DNA from: WTGU01 sp965242855
Lineage (GTDB): Bacteria; Pseudomonadota; Alphaproteobacteria; UBA828
Assembly: GCA_965242855.1 (NCBI GenBank)
Contig: OZ251509.1
Location: 496,001 to 560,000, forward strand
Direction: 5' to 3'
Length of the DNA: 64,000 nucleotides
Positions 51,443-60,251 of this stretch are shown here, one piece after another (position 1 is the first letter of the stretch; the number at the start of each line of letters is the position of its first letter). The translations under genes were made by a program, and so were the position numbers. Under the pieces are notes generated by a model, which ran no database searches, was not told the origin of the DNA, and saw only the letters and a program-made list of their open reading frames with translations.

Positions 51443-52247
51443 GCTCGGAATCGTCGCCGGCGGCGGCCCGCTCCCCGGCCTCATCGCGCGCGCCTGCCGC
51501 GGCGCCGGCCGGGAGGTCATGATCGTCGCCTTCGAGGGGGAGACGGATCCGGAAACCTGCGTCGGCCTGCCGCACCGGTGGCTTCGCATGGGCGCGGTCG
51601 GCGCGCTGCTCGACACGCTGAAGCGGGCGGGCTGCCGCGAGGTGGTGCTCGCCGGTCCGGTCCGCCGTCCCTCCCTCTCCGCCGTTCGGCCGGATTTGCG
51701 CGGGATGCGCCTGATGGGGCGCATCGCGGCGGCGTTGGGCAAGGGCGACGACGCGCTCCTCTCCCTGGTGGTGGAGGAGCTCGAGGGCGAGGGCTTCACG
51801 GTGGTCGGCGCCGACGACGTGATCGCCGAGCTGCGCGCGCCGTCCGGCGTCATGGGCCGCCACGCGCCCGACGAGGGAGCGCGGCGGGACATCGCCGTCG
51901 GCGTGGAGGCCGCCCGCGCCCTCGGCGCCCAGGACGTGGGTCAGGCCGTCGTCGTGCAGGAAGGGGCGGTGATCGGCGTCGAGGCGGCGGAGGGGACGGA
52001 CGGGCTGATCGAGCGCTGCGCGGCCCTGCAACGGCCGGGGCCCGGCGGCGTCCTCGTCAAGATGAAGAAACCCCGGCAGGAGCGCCGGGCGGACCTGCCG
52101 ACCATCGGCCCGGACACCATCGACAAGGCGGCCCAGGCGGGGTTCCGCGGCGTGGCCGTCGAAGCCGGCGAGACCTTGCTCCTCGAGCGCGACGCGACGG
52201 TCGCGCGGGCGGACGCGCGGGGGGTTTTCCTGGTGGGCGTGGGCTGA
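51429..52247 (+). CDS. lpxI: UDP-2,3-diacylglucosamine pyrophosphatase LpxI
   Basis: A 272-residue enzyme of the LpxI (DUF1009) family, which replaces LpxH in alphaproteobacteria and makes lipid X. It starts KLGIVAGGGPLPGLIARACR and has VVVQEGAVIGVEAAEGTDGLIERC and DLPTIGPDTIDKAAQAG, both characteristic. It overlaps lpxA by 14 bp and ends 2 bp before the lpxB GTG. Its presence between lpxA and lpxB is one of the clearest taxonomic signals in the window. Confidence 0.96.
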   Translation: MAAAKLGIVAGGGPLPGLIARACRGAGREVMIVAFEGETDPETCVGLPHRWLRMGAVGALLDTLKRAGCREVVLAGPVRRPSLSAVRPDLRGMRLMGRIAAALGKGDDALLSLVVEELEGEGFTVVGADDVIAELRAPSGVMGRHAPDEGARRDIAVGVEAARALGAQDVGQAVVVQEGAVIGVEAAEGTDGLIERCAALQRPGPGGVLVKMKKPRQERRADLPTIGPDTIDKAAQAGFRGVAVEAGETLLLERDATVARADARGVFLVGVG

Positions 52248-52249
52248 CG

Positions 52250-53425
52250 GTGGGGCGAGGCCGGGACGGGCCGCTGATTTTCCTGATTGCGGGCGAACCC
52301 TCCGGCGATCTCATCGCTTCCCGGCTGATGGCGGCGCTGGTCCGGCGCACCGACGGCGCCGTCCGTTTCGCCGGGGTCGGCGGGCCGCTCATGGCGGAGC
52401 GCGGGCTGGGGAGCCTGTTCCCCTATTCCGAGCTGTCGCTCCTGGGCTTCCTGGAGGTGGCGGCGCGCGCGCCGCGGCTGCTGCGGCGCGTCCGCGCCAC
52501 CGCGCGCGCCGCACGGCGCGCGCGTCCGGCGGCGCTGGTCACGGTGGACGCGCCGGAGTTCAACCTGCGCGTGGCGCGCCGTCTGGCCGGTGCGGGCTTT
52601 CCGCTGATCCACTACGTGGCGCCGACGGTCTGGGCCTACCGGGCGGGGCGGGCGGCGCGGATGGCGCGCTATCTCGACCATGTGCTGTGCCTCTATCCGT
52701 TCGAGCCGCCCTGCTTCGAGGCGGTGGGCCTGGGCGGCAGCTTCGTCGGCCACCCGTTGGTCGAGGAGCCGATCGGTGCGGCCGACGGCCCCGGCTTCCG
52801 CGCCCGCCACGGCGTCGCGCCGGGCGCGACGGTGCTCTGCGCCCTGCCCGGCAGCCGCGTCGGCGAGCTGCGCCGGCACCTGCCGGTCTTCGGCGCGACG
52901 ATCCGGGCGCTGGCGGGGCGCTTCCCGGGCCTTCGCGTGTTCGTCCCGACGCCGCCCCAGCATGGCGCGACGCTGCGGGCGGCTTGCGGCTCGTGGGCCG
53001 CGCCGGCGACGGTGGTCGAGGGCGCGGCGGAGAAATACGCCGCCTTCGCGGCGAGCGACGCGGCGCTGGCGGCCTCCGGGACGGCGACGCTGGAGCTGGC
53101 GCTGGCCGGCGTTCCCATGGTCGTGTGCTACCGGGCGGATCGGCTGACGGCGGCCGTCGCGCGGCGGGTGCTGCGGGTGCCGCATGTCGCGATGCCGAAC
53201 ATCGTCGCCGGGCGCCGCGCGGCGCCGGAGTTCGTGCAACGGGACTGCACGGCCGCGCGCCTGGCGCCTGCGCTCGAACGCCTCCTCCGCGACGACGCCC
53301 TCCGCCGCGCGCAGATGCGGAGCTTCCGCCAGGTCGCCGCCCGCCTGGGCCGCGACGGCCCGCCGCCCAGCGCCCGCGCCGCCGCCGCCATCCTCCGTCT
53401 GATCGCCGCGCCGCCGCGCCCGTGA
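52250..53425 (+). CDS. lpxB: Lipid A disaccharide synthase
   Basis: A 391-residue GT-B-fold glycosyltransferase joining lipid X and UDP-2,3-diacylglucosamine. The conserved N-terminal IFLIAGEPSGDLIASRLM, the IHYVAPTVWAYRAGR region, ALPGSRVGELRRHLP and the C-terminal ASGTATLELALAGVPMVV identify it. It starts at GTG 52250, 2 bp after lpxI; a start further upstream in this frame would lie within lpxI. It ends the rseP-lpxB operon, and the next gene (rnr) converges on it with 34 bp between the stops. Confidence 0.96.
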   Translation: MGRGRDGPLIFLIAGEPSGDLIASRLMAALVRRTDGAVRFAGVGGPLMAERGLGSLFPYSELSLLGFLEVAARAPRLLRRVRATARAARRARPAALVTVDAPEFNLRVARRLAGAGFPLIHYVAPTVWAYRAGRAARMARYLDHVLCLYPFEPPCFEAVGLGGSFVGHPLVEEPIGAADGPGFRARHGVAPGATVLCALPGSRVGELRRHLPVFGATIRALAGRFPGLRVFVPTPPQHGATLRAACGSWAAPATVVEGAAEKYAAFAASDAALAASGTATLELALAGVPMVVCYRADRLTAAVARRVLRVPHVAMPNIVAGRRAAPEFVQRDCTAARLAPALERLLRDDALRRAQMRSFRQVAARLGRDGPPPSARAAAAILRLIAAPPRP

Positions 53426-53459
53426 CGGCGCGCGGGCTTCCGTCCGCCCGGTTCTTCCT

Positions 53460-55490
53460 TCAGGCCGGTCGGCGGCGGCGGCGGCGGCCGGCCGGGCCGG
53501 CGGGCCAGGGCGCGCCGTCCGCCGCGAGCAGGGAGAAGGTCAGGCCGCCGGCCACGGGATCGGCCTCCCACAAGGCCACGCGCACGGGATCGCCCAGGTG
53601 GAGCGTCCGCGCGCCCGCCTCCAGCGTGAGCCGGCGCGCATCGAAGCGCGGGCGGTCTGCGCCGAGCGCGCGGCCGGGCACCAAGCCCTCGGCGCCGCTC
53701 CCGGCAAGGCGCACGAAGACGCCGAAGCGCGTCACCGCGACGATCCGCCCGTCGAATTCGGCGCCGACCCGATCCGCGAGCCAGGCGGCGGCGTAGCGGT
53801 CGCCGGCGTCGCGCTCGGCGGCCTGCGCGCGCCGCTCGGTGGCGGAGAGATGCGCGCCGAGCCCCGCGAGGGCGCCGCGCTCGTCGTCCGCCATGCCGCC
53901 GGGGCCGAGGGCGAACGCGGCGATCAGCGCGCGGTGGACGAGGAGGTCCGCATAGCGGCGGATCGGCGACGTGAAATGCGCGTAGCGCGCGAGGCCGAGC
54001 CCGAAATGGCCGATGTTGTCCGGGCTGTACGCGGCCTGCGCCTGGCTGCGCAGCACCATCAGGTTGCCGACGTCGGCGTTCCGCGTCGGCGCCAGCGCGG
54101 CCAGCACGTCGTTGAAGGCGGCGGCGCGCACCTCGCGCCTTTGCGGCAGCGCGATGCCGATGCCGGCGAGGAAGCCGCGCAGCGCTTCCAGCTTCGCCAT
54201 CTCCGGCCGGTCGTGGACGCGGTACATGCAGGACGTCCGCGCGGCTTCGAGCGCGGCGGCCGCGGCCACGTTCGCGGCGATCATGAACTCCTCGATCAGA
54301 CGGTGGCTTTCGTAGCGGGGGGCGAACCCGATGCGCGCCACCGAGCCGTCGGCCGCGAGCGCGACCGCGCGCTCCGGCAGGTCGAGCGCGAGCGCGCCGC
54401 GCCTCTCCCGCGCCGCCCGCAGGGAGCGGTAGGCGCCGTAGAGCGGCGGGAGCACCGCCCGCACCGGGTCCGCGAGGCCGCCGTCGGCGCGCCCCTCGGC
54501 CGCGGCCTGCGCGGCGTCGTAGGTGAGCCGCGCCGCCGATCGCATGAGCGCGCGGTCGAACCGCCAGTCGCGCAAGGCGCCGTCGGCGCCGATCCGCAGA
54601 TGCGCGGCGACGCAGGCGCGGTCCACGCCCGGCTTCAGCGAGCAGAGGTCGGTCGAAAGCGTCGCCGGCAACATCGGCACCACGCGGTCGGGGAAGTAGG
54701 CGGAGTTGCCGCGCTCCCGCGCCGCGCGGTCGAGCGCGCCGCCGGGCCGCACGAAATACGCGACGTCGGCGATCGCCACGACGGCGCGCCAGCCGCCCGC
54801 GTTGTCCGGCGCGGGGTCGGGCGCCGCCCAGACCGCGTCGTCGAAATCGCGCGCGTCCGCGCCGTCGATCGTGACGAGGGGGAGGGCGCGCAGGTCACTC
54901 CGCCCGCCCGGCCCCGGCGCTTCGAGCCGCTCCGCCTCCGCCAGCGCCTCCGGGGGGAAGCGATCCGGCAGACCGTGGTCGCGGATCGCGAGCAGGCTGA
55001 TCGCGCCCGGCGATTCCATCGCCCCCAGCCGCTCCACCACACGGGCGGCGGGCAGGCCCCGGCGGCGCGCGCCTCGGGATTCGCCCATCACGAGTTCGCC
55101 GGGCCTGGCGCCGGCCGTGTCGCCCGCCTCGACCGCGAAGTCGTGGCGCGCCCGGCGGGCGGCCGGGCGGATGAAGCCTCCGCCCCGGTCGTCGGCGTGG
55201 AAGAGGCCGAGCACCCGCCGCGGGCCGGAGTCGAGCAGGCGCATGGGTTGCCCGCGATAGCTGCCGTCCGGCTCGCGCCGCAGCCGGGCCAGGACCCGAT
55301 CGCCGACGCCGGGGGCGGGCGCGCCCGGCCGCCCGCTTCCGAGGGTGATCCGCGGCGGCGGGGCGGCGGCGTCCCACTGCGCGGGGCGGGCTTGCGGCGT
55401 GCCGTCGGCGTCGAGCGCCAGCACCTCCAGCACCATGACCGGAGGCAGGTGCGCGCCGCCCCGCTCGCGCCCCCGTGGGCGGCCTTTCAC
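53460..55490 (-). CDS. rnr: RNase R (RNB-family exoribonuclease), lacking the N-terminal HTH domain
   Basis: A 676-residue 3'-to-5' exoribonuclease. Cold-shock-like domains cover about residues 15-180 (PPVMVLEVLALDADG; GPRRVLGLFH), followed by the RNB catalytic domain with the acidic residues TIDGADARDFDDAVWA, the HFTSPIRRYADLLVHR region, an S1 domain (FDGRIVAVTRFGVFV) and a basic tail. Relatives are about 730-800 residues and begin with a winged helix-turn-helix that is not found here: only about 43 bp lie between the topA stop and the GTG at 55490, and they do not encode it. The start codon has no visible ribosome binding site. Confidence 0.9.
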   Translation of the reverse strand: MKGRPRGRERGGAHLPPVMVLEVLALDADGTPQARPAQWDAAAPPPRITLGSGRPGAPAPGVGDRVLARLRREPDGSYRGQPMRLLDSGPRRVLGLFHADDRGGGFIRPAARRARHDFAVEAGDTAGARPGELVMGESRGARRRGLPAARVVERLGAMESPGAISLLAIRDHGLPDRFPPEALAEAERLEAPGPGGRSDLRALPLVTIDGADARDFDDAVWAAPDPAPDNAGGWRAVVAIADVAYFVRPGGALDRAARERGNSAYFPDRVVPMLPATLSTDLCSLKPGVDRACVAAHLRIGADGALRDWRFDRALMRSAARLTYDAAQAAAEGRADGGLADPVRAVLPPLYGAYRSLRAARERRGALALDLPERAVALAADGSVARIGFAPRYESHRLIEEFMIAANVAAAAALEAARTSCMYRVHDRPEMAKLEALRGFLAGIGIALPQRREVRAAAFNDVLAALAPTRNADVGNLMVLRSQAQAAYSPDNIGHFGLGLARYAHFTSPIRRYADLLVHRALIAAFALGPGGMADDERGALAGLGAHLSATERRAQAAERDAGDRYAAAWLADRVGAEFDGRIVAVTRFGVFVRLAGSGAEGLVPGRALGADRPRFDARRLTLEAGARTLHLGDPVRVALWEADPVAGGLTFSLLAADGAPWPAGPAGRRRRRRPA

Positions 55491-55533
55491 GATGACGGGA
55501 GCGCCGCCGCGCGCAAGCGTCCGCCGGCGCCCG

Positions 55534-58161
55534 TCAAGGGGCGTCGGCGGCGGGGTCCGTCTCCCGCCGCGCCGCCGTGCGCCGCGCCGGCGGGCGTTTC
55601 GTCTTCGCTCCCTTCGCCCGGCCGCCGCTCCCGGCCGCGGCGCTCTTGCCGCGCCGGGTGGTCTTCTTCTTCCCCGCGCTTCCCTTCTCAGCGAGCAGGG
55701 AGAGGGCGCTCTCCAGCGTCATCGCCTCCGGGGTCGTCTCCTTCGGCAGGGCCGCGCGCGTCCGCCGGTGCGCGACATAGGGGCCGTAGCGGCCCTCGAG
55801 GACGCGCACCGGCTCGCCGCTCGTCGGATGGGCGCCGAGCTCCCGGAGCACGCGCGCGCTCCGGCTCTTCTTGTCGCCGATCAGCACCACCGCCCGGTTC
55901 AGGCCGACGGTGAGCACGTTCTCGTCGCGCGGCAGGGAGGCGTAGGCGCCGTCGTGCAGGACGTAGGGACCGAAGCGGCCGATCCCGGCGGTGATGGGTT
56001 TGCCGGTCTCCGGGTGCGGCCCGATCTCCCGCGGCAGGGAGAGCAACCCGAGGGCCGTCTCGAAGTCCACCATGTCCGGCGCCATATCCTTCGGCAGCGA
56101 TGCGCGCTTCGGCTTGTCCTCCGCCTCCCCGGCTTCGCGTTCGACGTAAAACCCGTAAGGCCCGCGTTTCAGCACCACCGGCAGGTCGGTCGCCGCCTCC
56201 CGGCCGAGCACGCGGGGCTCCGAGGCGCCGCCGGAATCGTCGGCCAGCGGGCGGGTGTAGCGGCACGCGGGGTAGTCCGCGCAACCGATGAACGGGCCGT
56301 GCCGTCCGAGCTTCAGGCCGAGCCGCCCGCCGCCGCAGGACGGGCAGATGCGCGGGTCCCCGCCCTCTGCGCCGGCCGGAAAGAGATGCTGGCTCAGCGC
56401 CCCGTCGAGCGCGTCGAGGACGTTCTTGACCCGGAGCTCCCTGGTCTCCTCGACCGCGCCGGCGAAATCGCGCCAGAAATCGGCCAGCACCTGCCGCCAG
56501 TCGACCCGCCCGGCGGAAACCGCGTCGAGCTGGTCCTCGAGGGAGGCCGTGAAGTCGTACTCGACGTAGCGGCGGAAGAAGTTTTCGAGGAAGGCCGTGA
56601 CGATGCGTCCGCGGTCTTCCGGCACGAAGCGCCGTTTCTCCAGCCGCACGTAGTTGCGATCCTGGAGCACGGAGATGATCGCGGCGTAGGTCGACGGGCG
56701 GCCGATGCCGAGCTCCTCGAGGCGCTTGACGAGGCTCGCCTCGGAGAAGCGCGGCGGCGGCTCGGTGAAGTGCTGGTTGGGCGCGGCTTCGACCAGCGCC
56801 ATCGGCTCGCCCGCCGCGAGCGGCGGCAGCTTGCGCTCGTCCTCGCCCTCTCCGTCGGCGCCGGCGTCGTCCCGGCCCTCCCGATAGACGCGCAGATAGC
56901 CGTCGAAGGCGGTGGTGGAGCCGGTGGCGCGCAAGCCGACGCGGCCGTCGGCGGACTCGATGTCCGCCGTCACCCGGTCGATCTCGGCGCTCGCCATCTG
57001 GCTCGCGACGGCGCGCTTCCACACCAGCGCGTAGAGCCGCGCCTGGTCCTTGTCCAGCGCGCCGGCGAGCGATTCGGGCGTGCGCGCGGGGTCGGTGGGT
57101 CGGATCGCCTCGTGCGCCTCCTGCGCGTTCTTCGCCTTGGTCCGGTAGGCCCGGGGCGTCGCCGGCAGGTAGGCGTCGCCGTAGCGCCGGCCGATCGTCT
57201 GCCGTATCCGCCCGACGGCCTCGCCCGCGATCTGCACGCCGTCGGTCCGCATGTAGGTGATGAGGCCTTGCCGCTCGCCCTTCACCTCGATGCCTTCGTA
57301 GAGCTGCTGGGCGATCCGCATGGTTCGCCGGGCGGCGAGGCCGAGCTTGCGGGAGGCCTCCTGCTGCAGGGTCGAGGTGGTGAACGGCGGTTGCGGGCTG
57401 CGCTTGATCCGCTTGGGCTCGACGGCCGCCACCCGGTATCGGCCGGCCCGGATCGCGGCGACGGCCCGCGTCGCCGCCGCCTCGTCGCCGAGCGCGAACT
57501 TGCCCAGCTTCTCTCCGTCGAGGGCCGCGAGCCGCGCGGCGACGCGCTCCCCCCGCGGCGTATCCAGATCGACGTCGATCGACCAGTATTCGCGGGGTTC
57601 AAAGGCCTCGATCGCGACTTCGCGTTCGCAGATCAGCCGCAGCGCGACCGATTGCACCCGCCCGGCCGAGCGGGCGCCGGGCAGCTTGCGCCACAGCACC
57701 GGCGAGAGCGTGAAGCCCACCAGATAGTCGAGGGCGCGGCGCGCCTTGTAGGCGTCGATAAGGTTGTCGTCGAGATCGCGCGGGGCGGCCATCGCGTCCA
57801 GCACCGCGCGCCTGGTGACTTCGGAGAACACCACCCGCTTGACGGCGACGCCTTCCAGCAGACCGCGCCGCCTCAGCTCGTCCAGGACGTGCCACGAGAT
57901 CGCCTCGCCCTCGCGGTCCGGGTCGGTCGCGAGGTAGAGCCGCTCGGCGCCGCGCAGGGCCTCGCCGATGGCGCGGAGGTAGCGCTCGGCGCCCTCGCTG
58001 ATCTCCCAATCCATGGCGAAGGAGGCGTCGGGGCGGACGGAGCCGTCCTTCGGCGGCAGGTCGCGCACATGCCCGTAGGAGGCCACGACCGCGTAGTCCG
58101 ATCCGAGATACCTGTTGAGGGTCGACGCCTTGGTGGGCGATTCGACGACGACGACTTCCAT
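55534..58161 (-). CDS. topA: DNA topoisomerase I
   Basis: An 875-residue type IA topoisomerase that relaxes negative supercoils. The N-terminal Toprim domain has VVVVESPTKASTLNRYLG and LATDPDREGEAISWHV, and the catalytic tyrosine lies in LITYMRTDGVQ. A zinc-finger domain (CPSCGGGRLGLKLGRHG ... GCADYPACRY) is followed by DNA-binding repeats (GPYVLHDGAYASLP; GPYVAHRRTRAALP) and a Lys/Arg-rich tail. It starts at ATG 58161, 28 bp downstream of dprA, and ends 43 bp before rnr. The dprA-topA-rnr order is common in the class. Confidence 0.97.
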   Translation of the reverse strand: MEVVVVESPTKASTLNRYLGSDYAVVASYGHVRDLPPKDGSVRPDASFAMDWEISEGAERYLRAIGEALRGAERLYLATDPDREGEAISWHVLDELRRRGLLEGVAVKRVVFSEVTRRAVLDAMAAPRDLDDNLIDAYKARRALDYLVGFTLSPVLWRKLPGARSAGRVQSVALRLICEREVAIEAFEPREYWSIDVDLDTPRGERVAARLAALDGEKLGKFALGDEAAATRAVAAIRAGRYRVAAVEPKRIKRSPQPPFTTSTLQQEASRKLGLAARRTMRIAQQLYEGIEVKGERQGLITYMRTDGVQIAGEAVGRIRQTIGRRYGDAYLPATPRAYRTKAKNAQEAHEAIRPTDPARTPESLAGALDKDQARLYALVWKRAVASQMASAEIDRVTADIESADGRVGLRATGSTTAFDGYLRVYREGRDDAGADGEGEDERKLPPLAAGEPMALVEAAPNQHFTEPPPRFSEASLVKRLEELGIGRPSTYAAIISVLQDRNYVRLEKRRFVPEDRGRIVTAFLENFFRRYVEYDFTASLEDQLDAVSAGRVDWRQVLADFWRDFAGAVEETRELRVKNVLDALDGALSQHLFPAGAEGGDPRICPSCGGGRLGLKLGRHGPFIGCADYPACRYTRPLADDSGGASEPRVLGREAATDLPVVLKRGPYGFYVEREAGEAEDKPKRASLPKDMAPDMVDFETALGLLSLPREIGPHPETGKPITAGIGRFGPYVLHDGAYASLPRDENVLTVGLNRAVVLIGDKKSRSARVLRELGAHPTSGEPVRVLEGRYGPYVAHRRTRAALPKETTPEAMTLESALSLLAEKGSAGKKKTTRRGKSAAAGSGGRAKGAKTKRPPARRTAARRETDPAADAP

Positions 58162-58189
58162 CCTGCAACGATCGCTGGCGGCCGATGGG

Positions 58190-59341
58190 TTACGTTTCCG
58201 TCCGGGAGAGCAAGACGCGGTTGCCCGGCTGGCGTTCCACGCGCCCCGCCAGTTCGAGCTCCAGCAGGATGGTGTTGACTGCGGCGGCTGTCAACCGGCT
58301 CTCCCTCACCACCGTGTCGACCGGCGCAGGGCTGGACCCCAGCAGCGAGAGCACGGTCGTCCGGGCGTCCGCCGGCGCCTCCTCGTCCGCCGCCGGCGGC
58401 GGGGCCGCTTCATCGAACGCCGGCGCCTCCTCGTCCGCCGGCGCGGCGTGCGTGCGGAGGCCGGCGTCGGGCAAGGCGTCGAGCACGTCTTGCGCCGATT
58501 CGACCAGGACGGCCCCCTCGCGGATCAGCCGGTTGGGGCCGTGGGCCCTCGGGTCGAGCGGGGAACCGGGGACGGCGAACACCTCGCGGCCCTGTTCGAG
58601 GGCGAACCGCGCCGTGATCAGCGAACCCGAGCGCGCCGCCGCCTCGACCACCACCACGCCCCGGCACAGCCCCGCGATGATGCGGTTGCGGCGCGGGAAG
58701 TGGCGCGCCCGCGGCATGGTGCCGAGCGGCGCCTCGGAAAGGACGGCGCCTTGCGCGAGCAGCCGCTCGAAGAGCGCCCGGTTCTGCCGGGGATAGACGA
58801 TATCGACGCCGCCTCCCATGACGGCCAGCGTGCCGCTTTCGAAGGCCCCGGCATGGGCCCGCGCGTCGATGCCGAGCGCCATGCCGGAGACCACCGCCAT
58901 GCCGGCGGCGCCGAGCGCGGCCGCGAGCCGCTCGGCCAAGTAGCGCCCGTTCGCCGAGGCGTTGCGCGCCCCCACGACGGCGATCGATTCGCGGGCCAGC
59001 AGGCCGGCGTCGCCGCGCAGCGCGAGCAGCGGGGGCGGATCGGCGATGGCGGCGAGAGGGGCCGGATAGGCCGGCTCGCGGAGCGCGATCAGGCGCCCGC
59101 CGAGACCGGCCAACGCCGCCAGTTCGCGCTCGGCGGCGGCCTTCGAGCAGATGCGGATGGGTTGCCGCCGCCCGCCCCGGCGCGCCAGCCCGGGCAGCGC
59201 GTCGAGCGCCGCCGCCGGTCCGCCGAAGCGGCGCAGCAGGGCGAGGAAGGTGACCGGTCCGATGTTCTCGCTCCGGGCGAGCCGCAGCCAGTCGATCCGC
59301 TCGGCGTGGCCGAGCGCCTCTCCCGCGCCGCCCCGCGTCAT
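58190..59341 (-). CDS. dprA: DNA processing protein DprA (Smf)
   Basis: A 383-residue protein that loads RecA on incoming single-stranded DNA during natural transformation. The Rossmann-fold core has AVVGARNASANGRYLAERLA, SGMALGIDARAH, GGGVDIVYPRQNRALF and VVVEAAARSGSLITARFALEQ (quoted here only in part by family recognition), and a C-terminal winged helix (about 315-375; VVRESRLTAAAVNTILLELE). An unusual acidic spacer rich in E/D/A/P precedes that domain. Its ATG at 59341 overlaps the plsY stop by 4 bp. Confidence 0.94.
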   Translation of the reverse strand: MTRGGAGEALGHAERIDWLRLARSENIGPVTFLALLRRFGGPAAALDALPGLARRGGRRQPIRICSKAAAERELAALAGLGGRLIALREPAYPAPLAAIADPPPLLALRGDAGLLARESIAVVGARNASANGRYLAERLAAALGAAGMAVVSGMALGIDARAHAGAFESGTLAVMGGGVDIVYPRQNRALFERLLAQGAVLSEAPLGTMPRARHFPRRNRIIAGLCRGVVVVEAAARSGSLITARFALEQGREVFAVPGSPLDPRAHGPNRLIREGAVLVESAQDVLDALPDAGLRTHAAPADEEAPAFDEAAPPPAADEEAPADARTTVLSLLGSSPAPVDTVVRESRLTAAAVNTILLELELAGRVERQPGNRVLLSRTET

Positions 59342-59988
59342 GGCGCGCCTGCGGGCCGGCCGGCGTCGGGCGCCGCGCCGCGCCGGCCGATCCGGGGCTC
59401 CCGGCCGCGCGCGAGGCGGGCCATGTTGCCGGCGTGACGGAGCGTCACGATGACGGCGAGGAAGCCCGCGAGCCAGGCGGCCTGGGGTTCCTCGAAGAGG
59501 AGCGCGAAACCGGGCGCCGCGCAGACCGCGGCCAGGGAGGCGAGGGAGGCGTAGCGGAAGAGCCCGGCCGCGGCCAGCCACGCGCCGCAGGCGGCGAGAC
59601 CCACCGGCCAGGAGAGCGCGAGCAGCGCGCCCAGGGTGGTCGCGACGCCCTTGCCGCCTCTGAACAGGAGCCAGACCGGCGCCACGTGGCCCACCACGGA
59701 GGCGCCGGCGGCGATCACCGCCATGTCCGGGCCGAAACGGGCGGCGCCGGCGACGGCGAGCGCTCCCTTGCCGCCGTCGAGCGCCAGGGTCAGCGCGCCG
59801 GCCAACCTGCCGCCCGTGCGCAGCAGGTTGGTCGCGCCGATGTTGCCCGAGCCGCCCGCCCGCGGGTCGCCCAGCCGCAGGAGCCGCGCCACGAGCAGGC
59901 CCGACGGAATCGAGCCGATCAGATAGGCGATGACGCCGCCGAGATAGAACGGCCACGTATGGGCGAAGCCGCCGAGCGGGTCCGGCAC
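59338..59988 (-). CDS. plsY: Acyl-phosphate:glycerol-3-phosphate acyltransferase PlsY
   Basis: A 216-residue membrane enzyme with about six helices that makes lysophosphatidate from acyl-phosphate. Conserved motifs are IGSIPSGLLVARL, GSGNIGATNLLRTGG, LDGGKGALAV and GHVAPVWLLFRGGKGVATTLG (phosphate- and glycerol-phosphate-binding loops). It starts at GTG 59988. The plsY-dprA junction is a 4-bp ATGA overlap. The long Ala/Arg-rich tail after about residue 195 is not part of the core. Confidence 0.95.
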   Translation of the reverse strand: MPDPLGGFAHTWPFYLGGVIAYLIGSIPSGLLVARLLRLGDPRAGGSGNIGATNLLRTGGRLAGALTLALDGGKGALAVAGAARFGPDMAVIAAGASVVGHVAPVWLLFRGGKGVATTLGALLALSWPVGLAACGAWLAAAGLFRYASLASLAAVCAAPGFALLFEEPQAAWLAGFLAVIVTLRHAGNMARLARGREPRIGRRGAAPDAGRPAGAP

Positions 59989-60077
59989 GGTTTCCGGCGG
60001 CTAGCCCGGATTTCTCGAAGGCGGGGGACGCATCGGCGAAGCGTACCCGCAATCCCCCCGCTTTCCAAGCGCGGGTC

Positions 60078-60162
60078 GTGTCTCGGTTTGAGCCGCTCTT
60101 GCCGCGGTAAGGACCGCGGGGGCCCCGGCTTCGGCGCCTGCGCGGATTTCAGACCGAGACAC
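60078..60162. repeat. 85-bp inverted-repeat element (MITE-like)
   Basis: Perfect 10-bp ends GTGTCTCGGT (60078-60087) and ACCGAGACAC (60153-60162) flank an interior whose inner flanks are also partly complementary (TTGAGCCGC against GCGGATTTCAG). There is no open frame inside, and no T-run follows, so it is not a simple terminator. It lies between plsY and the autotransporter gene. Confidence 0.6.
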
Positions 60163-60251
60163 TATCCAATCCTCGCGAATGTCGCGCGCGACGGCGGCCA
60201 GGCCGTAGAAAGAGGAACCCGCGCGTCTATGCTTGGCTTTGTGGCTTGTGC

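Noticed and set aside
60078..60162. Inverted repeat as a rho-independent terminator
   Set aside because: No T-run follows on either strand, and the loop is far too long.
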